A stretch of 22,446 nt of DNA from JBGOUV01 sp041477815 (GTDB taxonomy: Bacteria; Acidobacteriota; Terriglobia; Bryobacterales; JACQDG01), in assembly GCA_041477815.1 (NCBI GenBank), contig JBGOUV010000058.1, positions 1-22,446 on the forward strand. Direction: 5' to 3'. The position numbers and the translations under genes were made by a program. This document shows, one piece after another, positions 1 through 7,790 of this stretch (position 1 is its first letter; each line of letters opens with the position of its first letter). The notes beneath the pieces were generated by a model. The model was not told the DNA's origin, did no database searches, and saw only the letters and a program-made list of their open reading frames with translations.

Positions 1-1275
1 CCCGGACGTCACCACCCGCTCGCCCGCCTTTAGGCCGCTCCGGATCTCCACCCGCTCCCCCATCCGCTCGCCCGTCTCCACCACGCGCGGCTCAAAGTAC
101 CCGTCGCCCCGGTCGACGAAGACCGTCTTCTTCTTCCCCGAGTCCAGCACCGCCTCCACCGGCGCCGACAGCCGCGACACCGCGGCCATCCGGAACTCCA
201 CGTCGGCAAACATCTCCGGCTTCAGCAGCATCGCCGGGTTTTCCAACTCGATCCGCACCTTCAGCGTGCGCGTCATCGGATCCACCTGCGGCTGGATATT
301 GCTCACCTGTCCCGCTACCTTCTTGCCGCCGTAGGAGGCCAGAGTCACGGTCACTTGCTGCCCCACTCGCACCAGCGGCGCCTCGTACTCGAACACGTCC
401 GCCACCACCCACACGCGGCTCAGATCCACCAGCGTGTAGAGCTCCGTGTCCGGCATCACCCGCTGGTTGGGGAGAGCGTTGCGGTTCAGCACGTACCCGG
501 TGATGGGCGCATACAGGGTGATGTTCTTCTGCGGCTTCTTGTCCCGCTCCAGCGCCGCAATCTGGCTCTCGCTCAGGTCGAACAATTCCAGACGCCGCCG
601 CGCCGCCGCCACCAGCGACTCGCTGTACCCGGCCATCCCCTCCATGGTGCTGTGCTGCATCGCTTCCCGCGACCGCAGCGCCAAAAGATATTCCTGCTGG
701 GTAGATAGCATCTCCGGACTGTACAGCGTCAGCAGGGGCTGCCCCTTCTCCACCAGCTTCCCGGTGAAATCGACAAACACCTGGTCGATCCACCCCTCCA
801 CCTTGGTCTGCACCCGGGCCAGGCGCGTCTCATCGAGCGTCACCTTTCCCACCGCCCGGATGGTGCGGTTCCCCGCCGCCATTTCCACCGTCCCAAACTT
901 TACCCCGATCAACTGCTGCTTCTCCGCCGAAATCTGCACCATCCCCGCCTCGTCCTGATACACCGGCTGCAGATCGCTGCCCGTCTCCGGATTCAACCCC
1001 GGTTTGTCCGACTTATAGTTATGGTCTTTCGGATCGTGATAGTAAAGGACCTTCCGCTCCGCCGCCGGCTTCCCCTCCTCCGCGTACACCGGCTCCAGCT
1101 TCATCCCGCAGTCCGGCGCAATCCCGGGCTTGTCCGACTTGTACGCCGGATGCATGGGATCGACGTAGTAGAGGATCTTCCTTTGCCCGGTCTTCGGTTT
1201 CGCGTACCACCGCCCGTATCCGTACCCGCCGGCCCAGGCGGCCGCCACCAGCAGCACCACTGCGACCACCCTCAC
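1..1275 (-). CDS. CusB-type RND efflux periplasmic adaptor (HlyD family), partial at left edge
   Basis: This is the periplasmic adaptor of a tripartite heavy-metal (probably Cu/Ag) RND efflux pump. I read it from a GTG at 1275, which overlaps the TGA stop of the upstream TolC-like gene (GTGA); 425 codons run in frame to base 1, so the C-terminus is missing. Residues 1-20 form an N-terminal membrane anchor or signal. Residues 34-66 are a heavy-metal-binding domain (YYVDPMHP, then PDCGMKLEPVY, with Met41, His42, Cys56 and Met58). Residues 77-107 are a second copy (YYHDPKDH, SDKPG, PETGSDLQPVY) that has lost the M-H and C-G-M ligands. Next come a CusB-like barrel-sandwich hybrid (TKVEGWI, SPEMLSTQQEYL), a helical hairpin and the second half of the lipoyl-like domain (ITLYAPITGYVL, about 252-263), then the beta-barrel region to the edge. 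Family and role are firm. The exact metal is inferred from the neighbouring multicopper oxidase and the metal-binding domains. Confidence 0.9.
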   Translation of the reverse strand, partial: MRVVAVVLLVAAAWAGGYGYGRWYAKPKTGQRKILYYVDPMHPAYKSDKPGIAPDCGMKLEPVYAEEGKPAAERKVLYYHDPKDHNYKSDKPGLNPETGSDLQPVYQDEAGMVQISAEKQQLIGVKFGTVEMAAGNRTIRAVGKVTLDETRLARVQTKVEGWIDQVFVDFTGKLVEKGQPLLTLYSPEMLSTQQEYLLALRSREAMQHSTMEGMAGYSESLVAAARRRLELFDLSESQIAALERDKKPQKNITLYAPITGYVLNRNALPNQRVMPDTELYTLVDLSRVWVVADVFEYEAPLVRVGQQVTVTLASYGGKKVAGQVSNIQPQVDPMTRTLKVRIELENPAMLLKPEMFADVEFRMAAVSRLSAPVEAVLDSGKKKTVFVDRGDGYFEPRVVETGERMGERVEIRSGLKAGERVVTSG

Positions 1276-2513
1276 GGCGACACCCCCGTCATCTCCTCCA
1301 GCCTCGCCAGCGCGAGGTGGAAGCTCAGCATCTCCTCGTGGTAGTTCAGCTCGTACTCCACCACCGTCATGAAGTTCGTCAGCAGCGTGAGGAAATCCAC
1401 CGACCCCGTCTCGTACGCCGGTATCGAGGACTCCAGCGTCAGCGCCGCCTGCGGAACCACCGTCTTCCCGTACATGTCCATCAGCCGGCGCGAGGCCTGG
1501 GCCATCAGGTAGTCGTCCTTGATCTTGAAGTTCAACGACTGGTTGGCCGCCTCATAGTTGCGCCGGGCCTCGTCGACCCGCAGCGCCTGCTCGGTCACCG
1601 CGGGCCGCTGCTTCCGCCAGAAATACCCCGGCAGTTTGAAGTCCACCCGGAACTGATACATATCGGCCATGCGGCCCATGTTGAAGTACCCCGCCGACAG
1701 CGTATAGTCCGGGTAGTAGTCCTTCCGCGCCAGGTTCGCGGCCAGTTCGGTGCGCTCGATCTTCTTCTGCTCCAGCCCCAGTATCGGCGACTCCTGCCGG
1801 GTCCGCGCGTACAGCTCCTCGAGCGTGGTCTTCAGTTCCCCCGGCGGCAGCTCCACCGGCCGCGCCAGCGCCGATCCCGGAGGCCGGTTTAGCAGGCTGT
1901 TCAATTCCGCCTCCGCCGCCCGCTTGTCCTGCTCCATCTTGACGAGGCGTGTCTCCAGGATGGCAAGCTGCGTCTGGGCTCTTAGAATGTCCGGCTGCGT
2001 CCCCTTCCCCACCGTGTACCGCGCCTCGGCGATACGGATGAACTTCTGCAGCAGGTCCCGGTTGCGCTCCAGAATATCGATCGACGCGTACCCGTGGTGG
2101 AGCCGGTGATACGCCTGCGTCACCCGCGACCGCACCGTCCGGATCACCGCCCGGAACTGCTCCCGCTCGCCCTCGGCGTCTTTCACCGCCAGGTCGCCCC
2201 GCAGCTTCCGCTTGCCCGGAAAGGGAAACTCCTGGGACACCATGAACCCGGCGTTCGCCGTCGGATCCAAGCCCAGCCGCGCAAACGGCCGCGGACTCCC
2301 GCTCGACGAGTACCCCACTGACAACATCGGGTCGGGCAGCGCACTCTCCTGGTCAGGCCGCTGCCGCGCCGCCTCGTACCGCTTCTGCGCGGCCAGGATT
2401 TCCCGGTTGTTCCGCAGGGCCTCCTGCAGCAGCGGTCCCAACTCCAGCCGCTCCTGGGCCGCCAGCGGCGTCCACCACAACAACAACGCGTAGAACAAGG
2501 GTCTTATAGACAT
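1272..2513 (-). CDS. TolC/CusC-family outer-membrane efflux protein
   Basis: Outer-membrane channel subunit of the tripartite metal pump, pairing with the adaptor downstream. I chose the ATG at 2513 (MSIRPLFYALLLWW) because it opens a clean signal peptide ending near PLAAQ; an upstream in-frame ATG at 2543 adds ten residues that do not look like a signal. The product is 413 aa, normal for the family. It has the duplicated OEP architecture: one helical repeat with DPMLSVGY, SQEFPFPGKRKLR and the ARYTVGKGTQPDILRAQTQL stretch, and a second repeat with YYPDYTLSAGY, RVDFKLPGYFWRKQR and AYETGSVDFLTLLT. FPFPGK and the G-x-D-(F/I)-L element are typical of CusC-like metal efflux proteins. There is no lipobox Cys, unlike E. 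coli CusC. Its stop overlaps the GTG start of the adaptor, so the two are translationally coupled. Confidence 0.92.
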   Translation of the reverse strand: MSIRPLFYALLLWWTPLAAQERLELGPLLQEALRNNREILAAQKRYEAARQRPDQESALPDPMLSVGYSSSGSPRPFARLGLDPTANAGFMVSQEFPFPGKRKLRGDLAVKDAEGEREQFRAVIRTVRSRVTQAYHRLHHGYASIDILERNRDLLQKFIRIAEARYTVGKGTQPDILRAQTQLAILETRLVKMEQDKRAAEAELNSLLNRPPGSALARPVELPPGELKTTLEELYARTRQESPILGLEQKKIERTELAANLARKDYYPDYTLSAGYFNMGRMADMYQFRVDFKLPGYFWRKQRPAVTEQALRVDEARRNYEAANQSLNFKIKDDYLMAQASRRLMDMYGKTVVPQAALTLESSIPAYETGSVDFLTLLTNFMTVVEYELNYHEEMLSFHLALARLEEMTGVSP

Positions 2514-2573
2514 TTCATCCCATCCACGTAGCAAATGACACACCCAACCCGCAGGGACCGGACGTGGACGGAA

Positions 2574-2939
2574 TTAGATACGGAAAGTAGAGGTCAGAAG
2601 GAGGATTTCAGGTGGCGAGTAGGCGGACTCAACGGCAGCGGGAGCAGCTACCGGCGCCGGCGCCGCCGCAGCCACCACGGGCTCCGGCGCCGCCCAACCC
2701 TGGACGACGCGGTCCGGATGGGCCGCTACATACTGTTCGAGGGCGGCGGCCGGACTCTTACAGTGCTGATGTCCGGAGTCCTGCCGCGCCGGCGTCTTGC
2801 ATTTACCGCTCGTCTCGCAACACGCGTTGGCAGCCTGTTTCCGGGAGAAGAGATTCTGACACGAGACACAGCCGCCCCCAACCAGCACCCCGGCGACGAC
2901 CACGGCCAGGACGGACGTGAGCAGGCTGCGTAACATCAT
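2574..2939 (-). CDS. Small Cys-rich exported protein of the copper module, function unknown
   Basis: A 121-residue protein I cannot assign to a named family. It opens with a hydrophobic signal or anchor (residues 4-22) that leads into GGGCVSC. Six cysteines lie in the first half (C24, C27, C40, C41, C47, C60), with three histidine or basic positions nearby (HQHC at 57-60); this is a plausible soft-metal or disulfide pattern. C24 might be lipidated, although GGG before it is a poor lipobox. The second half is an Ala/Pro-rich low-complexity linker (about 83-105) ending in a hydrophobic SPPEILLLTSTFRI tail. It lies 60 bp upstream of the TolC-like gene on the same strand and divergent from the multicopper oxidase, which argues for a role in periplasmic copper handling. 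I have a memory of similar Cys-rich proteins beside acidobacterial cus genes but cannot verify it. The start could be either of two adjacent ATGs (2939 or 2936). Confidence 0.75.
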   Translation of the reverse strand: MMLRSLLTSVLAVVVAGVLVGGGCVSCQNLFSRKQAANACCETSGKCKTPARQDSGHQHCKSPAAALEQYVAAHPDRVVQGWAAPEPVVAAAAPAPVAAPAAVESAYSPPEILLLTSTFRI

Positions 2940-2976
2940 TTATAGGATAACACACTTTGCGGTATTCTGAAACATC
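2940..2976. promoter_or_regulatory. 37-bp divergent promoter region of the copper module
   Basis: The whole gap between the Cys-rich protein (minus) and the multicopper oxidase (plus) is 37 bp and AT-rich compared with its surroundings. It contains TATTCT (2963-2968) towards the oxidase and TATCCT/TATAAA-like hexamers towards the minus gene, each very close to its start codon. I see no clear -35 partners and no convincing operator palindrome. It must carry, or overlap with, both promoters. Confidence 0.4.
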
Positions 2977-4374
2977 GTGACTGGGAGCGAGGTCAGCCGA
3001 AGGGTATTCCTGGTGGGAGGCCTGGCTGGAGCCGCCCTGCGGCTCCGGGCCCAGCAGCCCACGGGGCCCGCGCAGTTCGTCAGCCAGGGCGGTCTGTTGC
3101 AGGCCGAACTGGAGGCCCGCATCGACCCGGGCGACCTCGGCGGACGCCGGGCCAATCTGTATACTTTCAATGGGCGGTTGCCCGGACCGCTGCTGGAAGC
3201 CCGCGGCGGAGACACGATTCGACTGAACCATACCAATCACCTCCCCGAGATCACCAACATCCACTATCATGGCCTGCACGTCACTCCGGAAGGCTTCGGC
3301 GACAACGTGTTTCTGGAGATCGAGCCGGGCGAAACCCTCCCCTACGAGTTTCGGATTCCGCCCCGGCATCTGCCGGGAACCTACTGGTATCACCCCCATG
3401 TGCATGGCCGTTCCGCCCGCCAACTGGGCGGCGGCATGGCCGGCGGCCTAATCGTGCGCGGCGAGCTGGACGACCTCCCCGAGATTCGGGCCGCTCGGGA
3501 ACACTACCTGATACTCAAGGACTACGGGGTCTACGCCAACGGGGCGGTCAGCGCCGGCCCTATCCTCACGGTGAACGGAGCCGGCAATCCGCGCCTGCCC
3601 ATCGAGCAGGGCGGATTGCTCCGCCTGCGCCTGCTCAATGCCTCCATCGATCTCTACTTCCGGATGCGCCTGGAGGAGCACCCCTTCTACCAGATCGCCA
3701 CCGACGGCGGGGGGATCCCGGCTCCCATAGGTATGACCGAGCTACTCCTGGCCCCGGGCGAGCGGATGGAGGTGCTGGTCCGCGGCGAGCGCCCCCCGGG
3801 CAGCTACCGGCTTCTGAACTTTCCCTATGAGGGCCAGTCGCCCAGCATGCCGGGGATGGGCCCCACCTTGCCCGGGGCAGTCCTGGCCACCATCGACTAC
3901 GAGGGCCGCGCCGTGCCGGAATTGCAGATCCCCGACCGTCTGGTCGAGGTACGGCCCCTGCCCCCCCCCCGGCTGCCTCTCCGCCGCTTCGAGCTGCGCT
4001 CCCGCGAAACCCCCACCGGACCCGCCTTCCAGATCAACGGCCAGAACTTCGACCACCATCGTATCGATACCCGGGTCATGCTAGGTACCATTGAGGAGTG
4101 GGAAGTGTTCAATACCGACCCCATGGATCACCCCTTCCACCTGCACATCAACTCCTTTCAGATCCTCGGGTCCGACGGCCAGCCGGAAGCGGCCTGGCGC
4201 GACATCATGAATGTCCCGGCCGGAACCCGCCGGCGGTTTCGCGTCCGCTTCGAGGACTATCCCGGCCTCACCGTGTACCACTGTCACCGCGTAGCCCACG
4301 GCGACCTGGGGATGATGGGCGTCCTGCTCATGGAGCCTGCTGGCATCCTCCCGCCCCGCGCCCGCACCCTGTAG
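2977..4374 (+). CDS. Tat-exported multicopper oxidase (CueO/CopA-like)
   Basis: A 465-residue multicopper oxidase, probably a periplasmic cuprous oxidase linked to copper tolerance. The GTG start gives an N-terminus with a textbook twin-arginine motif (SRRVFL, residues 7-12) followed by a hydrophobic stretch and a cleavage region near LRAQ. All four copper motifs are present: HYHG (96-99), WYHPHVHG (137-144), HPFHLH (385-390) and HCHRVAH plus Met (435-447). Type 1, 2 and 3 sites can therefore all form. The three-cupredoxin layout and length fit CueO/bilirubin-oxidase-like enzymes. A Met-containing loop (PSMPGMGP, about residues 288-295) resembles, weakly, the Met-rich copper-entry segments of CueO. 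It is divergent from the efflux genes across 37 bp, and its stop lies 13 bp from the converging radical SAM gene. A run of ten C residues at 3961-3970 lies inside the frame. Confidence 0.93.
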   Translation: MTGSEVSRRVFLVGGLAGAALRLRAQQPTGPAQFVSQGGLLQAELEARIDPGDLGGRRANLYTFNGRLPGPLLEARGGDTIRLNHTNHLPEITNIHYHGLHVTPEGFGDNVFLEIEPGETLPYEFRIPPRHLPGTYWYHPHVHGRSARQLGGGMAGGLIVRGELDDLPEIRAAREHYLILKDYGVYANGAVSAGPILTVNGAGNPRLPIEQGGLLRLRLLNASIDLYFRMRLEEHPFYQIATDGGGIPAPIGMTELLLAPGERMEVLVRGERPPGSYRLLNFPYEGQSPSMPGMGPTLPGAVLATIDYEGRAVPELQIPDRLVEVRPLPPPRLPLRRFELRSRETPTGPAFQINGQNFDHHRIDTRVMLGTIEEWEVFNTDPMDHPFHLHINSFQILGSDGQPEAAWRDIMNVPAGTRRRFRVRFEDYPGLTVYHCHRVAHGDLGMMGVLLMEPAGILPPRARTL

Positions 4375-4387
4375 AGCGCCCGGCGAT

Positions 4388-5695
4388 TCACCCGGCCGGG
4401 CTCCAGCCGAAGAACCCGGCCAGATCCGGAATCGAGCCGGCCAGCGACTGGCCTCGTGACGCGTCGAGTTCCTGCGTGAACTGCAAAAAGCGAGCCGCCT
4501 GGGCCGCATCGACGAAGTCCCCGATCGCCTCCAGACGTTGGGCCACCGAGAGCGCGGTGGGGCGATTCTCCGGCCGGCACTCCCGTTCCACGTAATCGAG
4601 GAGGCGGCGGCGGGCGAGGTCCCTGGCCGCCACCGGCAGGATCTCCAGATTGAGATGGTCCGCCTGGGTCACCTTGGGCGCGACAAAGTTCACCCCCAGC
4701 GAGTCGGCAAAACGGAATAAGTCCGTAATGTTCAGAACATTATAGGCCTGGATGGTCGGGGCCACAATAATCTTGGCGTTGGGCAGCCGGTCGAGAAACA
4801 GACGAGTGTTGGCCGCCACCGCGTCCCAGCGCGCCGGGTAGCGGATGTATTCGAACACCGGCCCGATCCCGTCCAGCGACACGTGCAGGTCAATCCACCA
4901 GAAACGCGCCAGCTTGTCCAGCAGCGCGGGGGTGACCACGGTGGCGTTGGTGGAAAAACCCAGGCCGATGCGCGGCGCCATGTCGTTGTCGAGGAAGTAA
5001 TCGATGAGCGCCAGCGCTTCCTTGATCAGAAACGGCTCGCCGCCGAACAGATAGACGTGCTGCGGGTGGTTGTCCTTCGGAAACAGCCCGCGTTGCACCG
5101 TCTCCCGGACGCGTCCCGTCGGTCCCTCCAGTATCACCAACTCGCCGGGATCGCCCCCGGGGGCCCATTTGCGGTGGACCGGATCCGCCGCGATGCGCGA
5201 GCTGGCGCTGGGATTGCACATCCGGCAGGCCAGGTTGCAGGTATTGCCCACGTCGAACTGCACCATGAAAGGCGCGCGCTCGACGCGATAAGTGGGGCCG
5301 GCCTCCTCCACCACGCTCTCGATCGTGCGGCCCTGCATTTCAAGCGCCTGACGGAACCACTCGTTGTTCGAGAGCGTGCGCGGGCTGGACCCGACGGCCC
5401 GCTCCTCCTCATAGCAGTGCCGGCATTCCTCCAGCGGCTGCCCTTCCACCATGGCTTTCCGCACGTCGCGCATGTGGCGCGAGTTCCACAGCTCGTCAAA
5501 CGGGGCCTCGTAGATGGAAAGAGCCTTATCGCCCTCGCAGACCGAGCGCGGCGACCAGCAGCACAGCTTGGCGGTTCCCGGCGGGAGCAGGTGAAAGCTC
5601 AGGAAGGCCCGGAGGCAGAAGCTGGGATTGGCGCGCAAGTCGGGCGGGGGCCAAACCAGGCGCTTCGAGCGGTCCAGCCCAAAATCCAAGCGCAT
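4388..5695 (-). CDS. Twitch-type radical SAM protein
   Basis: A 435-residue radical SAM enzyme of the twitch/SPASM-like class; its substrate is unknown. The cluster-binding motif CX3CX2C is at residues 153-160 (CNLACRMC), followed by the SAM-binding YLFGGEP and FSTNATV segments and HVSLDG. The N-terminal 110 residues carry an auxiliary Cys set (C27, C45, C46, C53, C91, C94) in the contexts LPPGTAKLCCWSP and CRHCYEEE, as in twitch-domain proteins where these ligate an extra Fe-S cluster. The ATG at 5695 is preceded by GAGG at short spacing. The gene starts 36 bp after the stop of the phosphodiesterase, so the two probably share a transcript. Family assignment is firm; twitch proteins act on sugars, peptides or lipid-linked substrates, and nothing here discriminates among these. 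Confidence 0.9.
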   Translation of the reverse strand: MRLDFGLDRSKRLVWPPPDLRANPSFCLRAFLSFHLLPPGTAKLCCWSPRSVCEGDKALSIYEAPFDELWNSRHMRDVRKAMVEGQPLEECRHCYEEERAVGSSPRTLSNNEWFRQALEMQGRTIESVVEEAGPTYRVERAPFMVQFDVGNTCNLACRMCNPSASSRIAADPVHRKWAPGGDPGELVILEGPTGRVRETVQRGLFPKDNHPQHVYLFGGEPFLIKEALALIDYFLDNDMAPRIGLGFSTNATVVTPALLDKLARFWWIDLHVSLDGIGPVFEYIRYPARWDAVAANTRLFLDRLPNAKIIVAPTIQAYNVLNITDLFRFADSLGVNFVAPKVTQADHLNLEILPVAARDLARRRLLDYVERECRPENRPTALSVAQRLEAIGDFVDAAQAARFLQFTQELDASRGQSLAGSIPDLAGFFGWSPAG

Positions 5696-5731
5696 AGCCT
5701 CAAAGAATTGTGGCCCAAACTCCGGCCCCTG

Positions 5732-6622
5732 TCAATGCCGGCCGTCAAACGCCTCCAGCACCGGCCGCGCAATCCAAGCGCGGGGCGTCTGCAGCTTGAA
5801 AATGTGCGCTACCGTGGCCGCCGTATCATAAGTATTCACAGGATCCATAAGCTCCTTTCCCCGCGCCACCCCCGGCCCGTGCAGAATCCACGGAATCTCA
5901 ATCTCGGCCATCGTCGCCCCGCCGTGCTTCTTCCCCACCCCTCCATGATCCGCGGTAACTAACAGTATGGTCGCCTCCCACAGGCCCGCCGACCGCAGCG
6001 CCGCAATTACCTCCCCGATCAGCCCATCGGCCTTCTCCACCGCCGCGTAGTACTCCGGCGTCCCATGCCCGATCTCGTGCCCCGCGTGGTCCACGTGGTC
6101 CAGGTGGATAAAGGTAAGGTCCGGCTTCTTCGCTTTCAAGTACGCCACCGCCCGCCGGACCGTATCATCGGGGCCGTCGCCATTCTCCACCACGCTGGCC
6201 GCCTGCGGCTCCACCAGGCGCGCATAATCGTCCCAGTCGTGAAAAATCCCGATCTCCGCCGCCGGACGCTGCTCCCGCAGCACCCCGTAGATGGTCGGAA
6301 AAATCCCTGCTCTCCCCGTCACCGTCGGCCGGATCTCAAACTTGTTCGGCTGCCAATCGTTCGACGTGACCCCATGCTGCTCCGGCCCGGCCCCCATAAT
6401 CATCGACGCCCAGTTCGGACTGCTCGAAGTGGGCATCACCCCCCGGGCGTGAAACGTCCAGGCCCCATTCCTCCGCAGCTCGTCCAAGTGTGGTGTCTTC
6501 GCCTTCCGAATGCCATCCGGACTGCACCCATCGAGGCCGATGATCACCACGTGCTGCGCCGCCAACGCCGCGACGGTCATGGTATGAGTCAACAATCTCA
6601 TGCACCACTGGCGGTATCGCAT
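5732..6622 (-). CDS. Alkaline-phosphatase-superfamily phosphodiesterase (type I PDE/NPP-like), exported
   Basis: A metal-dependent phosphohydrolase of the type I phosphodiesterase/nucleotide pyrophosphatase fold, about 296 aa, probably periplasmic. Metal and nucleophile motifs appear in the order expected: VIIGLDGCSPDG (D31), PTSSSPNWASM followed by GPEQHGV (nucleophile position Ser67), HLDHVDHAGH (D178, H182) and VTADHGG (D225, H226), then His residues at 233 and 248. The substrate is not deducible; phosphonoacetate hydrolase PhnA shares the fold, but this protein is shorter. I take the ATG at 6622 because it follows GGTGAGGG at good spacing. ATGs at 6601 and 6580 are alternatives that still leave a short signal-like stretch (LLTHTMTVAALAAQ). 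With the 6622 start it overlaps the divergent transporter gene by 23 bp; with 6601 the two start codons share CATG. The radical SAM gene follows on the same strand. Confidence 0.88.
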   Translation of the reverse strand: MRYRQWCMRLLTHTMTVAALAAQHVVIIGLDGCSPDGIRKAKTPHLDELRRNGAWTFHARGVMPTSSSPNWASMIMGAGPEQHGVTSNDWQPNKFEIRPTVTGRAGIFPTIYGVLREQRPAAEIGIFHDWDDYARLVEPQAASVVENGDGPDDTVRRAVAYLKAKKPDLTFIHLDHVDHAGHEIGHGTPEYYAAVEKADGLIGEVIAALRSAGLWEATILLVTADHGGVGKKHGGATMAEIEIPWILHGPGVARGKELMDPVNTYDTAATVAHIFKLQTPRAWIARPVLEAFDGRH

Positions 6623-7790
6623 TTTCGCCCTCACCTGGCTAGCCTACGCCGGCTTCTACCTGTGCCGCAAGAACTTCAGCGTAGTTATGCCGCTCTTGTC
6701 GGACGATCTCGGCTACTCCAAGATCCAATTCGCCCACGTGATCTTCGGCTACAGCCTGCTCTACTCGCTGGGACAATTCGGCTGCGGACTGCTGGCCGAC
6801 CGTTTCGGCCCCCGCCTGGTGGTCGGCTGCGGTCTGGCCCTGTCCATCGCGGTCAACTTCGGAATGGGCGCCACCACGTCGCTCCTCCTGCTGGCGTTTC
6901 TCTCCGGCCTCAACGGCGCCGGACAGGCCGCCGGCTGGCCGGGTCTTACCAAGAATATGTCCTACTGGTTTCACCCGCGGGAGCGCGGCGTGGTCATGGC
7001 CTGGTGGACCACCAACTACGTCCTCGGCGGCTTCCTGGCCACCCTCTTCGCCGCTTACATCTCCGGCTGGGGATGGCGCCAGGGCTTCCGCGTCCCCGCC
7101 GCGGCCCTCTCGGCGATCGCCCTGGTCTTCGTGGTGTTCGTGCGCAACAAGCCCTCCGACGCCGGCCTCCCCGAGATCCCCGAAGAAACCGCCGGGCCCA
7201 TCCGGGTCCTCGCCGATCGCGCGATCTGGATCGTAGCCCTGGGCTGCCTGTTCTCCAAGATCACCCGCTACGCCTTCCTGTACTGGCTGCCTCTTTATAT
7301 GACCGAGCATCTCCACTACCAGGCCGCCGAGGCGGGCTACACCTCGTCGCTGTTCGAGTTTGTCGGCTTCGCCGGAGCCCTCCTGGCCGGCTACGTCTCC
7401 GACCGCCTGATGCAATCCCGCCGCCTCCCCGTGGCCGCCCTGATGCTGGCGGGCCTGGGACTGGCCTGCTGGATCCACCCCTGGCTCGCCGCCGGACTCC
7501 TCGGCATGGCCCTGAGTATCTCATTGATAGGCATGATGAACTACGGCCCCGACACCATCCTGCAGGGCGCCGCCTCCCAGGACCTCGGGTCGAAGTCGGC
7601 CGTGGGCGCCGCCGCCGGATTCATCAGCGGCGTCGGCTCCCTCGGCCAGTTGGCCTCGCCCTATCTGGTAGCATATGTAGCGCAGCACTACGGCTGGGAC
7701 CGCCTCTTCCACCTCTTCGTCGTCATCTCGTTCGCCGGAAGCGGTCTGCTGGCCACGCGTTGGAACTACTCCGCCCCCAGGAGAGCCTAA
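6600..7790 (+). CDS. MFS transporter of the organophosphate:phosphate antiporter (OPA/GlpT-like) type
   Basis: A 396-residue, 12-helix MFS carrier for a phosphorylated or phosphonylated small molecule. It aligns by eye with GlpT/UhpT. The first helix has FYLCRKNFSVVMP, where Arg23 corresponds to GlpT Arg45, and helix 7 has KITRYAFLYWLPLYM, where Arg223 corresponds to GlpT Arg269. These are the two arginines that bind substrate phosphate. ADRFGPR (loop 2-3) and WWTTNYVLGG are further OPA-like elements. The gene is followed with a TAATG overlap by phnX, so the likely substrate is an aminoalkylphosphonate or its hydroxylated relative; that is inference from context. The ATG at 6600 has no good Shine-Dalgarno, and its promoter must lie within the divergent phosphodiesterase gene. 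Confidence 0.92.
   Translation: MHHWRYRIFALTWLAYAGFYLCRKNFSVVMPLLSDDLGYSKIQFAHVIFGYSLLYSLGQFGCGLLADRFGPRLVVGCGLALSIAVNFGMGATTSLLLLAFLSGLNGAGQAAGWPGLTKNMSYWFHPRERGVVMAWWTTNYVLGGFLATLFAAYISGWGWRQGFRVPAAALSAIALVFVVFVRNKPSDAGLPEIPEETAGPIRVLADRAIWIVALGCLFSKITRYAFLYWLPLYMTEHLHYQAAEAGYTSSLFEFVGFAGALLAGYVSDRLMQSRRLPVAALMLAGLGLACWIHPWLAAGLLGMALSISLIGMMNYGPDTILQGAASQDLGSKSAVGAAAGFISGVGSLGQLASPYLVAYVAQHYGWDRLFHLFVVISFAGSGLLATRWNYSAPRRA

Noticed and set aside
4375..4401. CCCGGCCGGG palindrome near the convergent stops of the oxidase and radical SAM genes as a terminator
   Set aside because: It lies in radical SAM coding sequence and has no T-tract.
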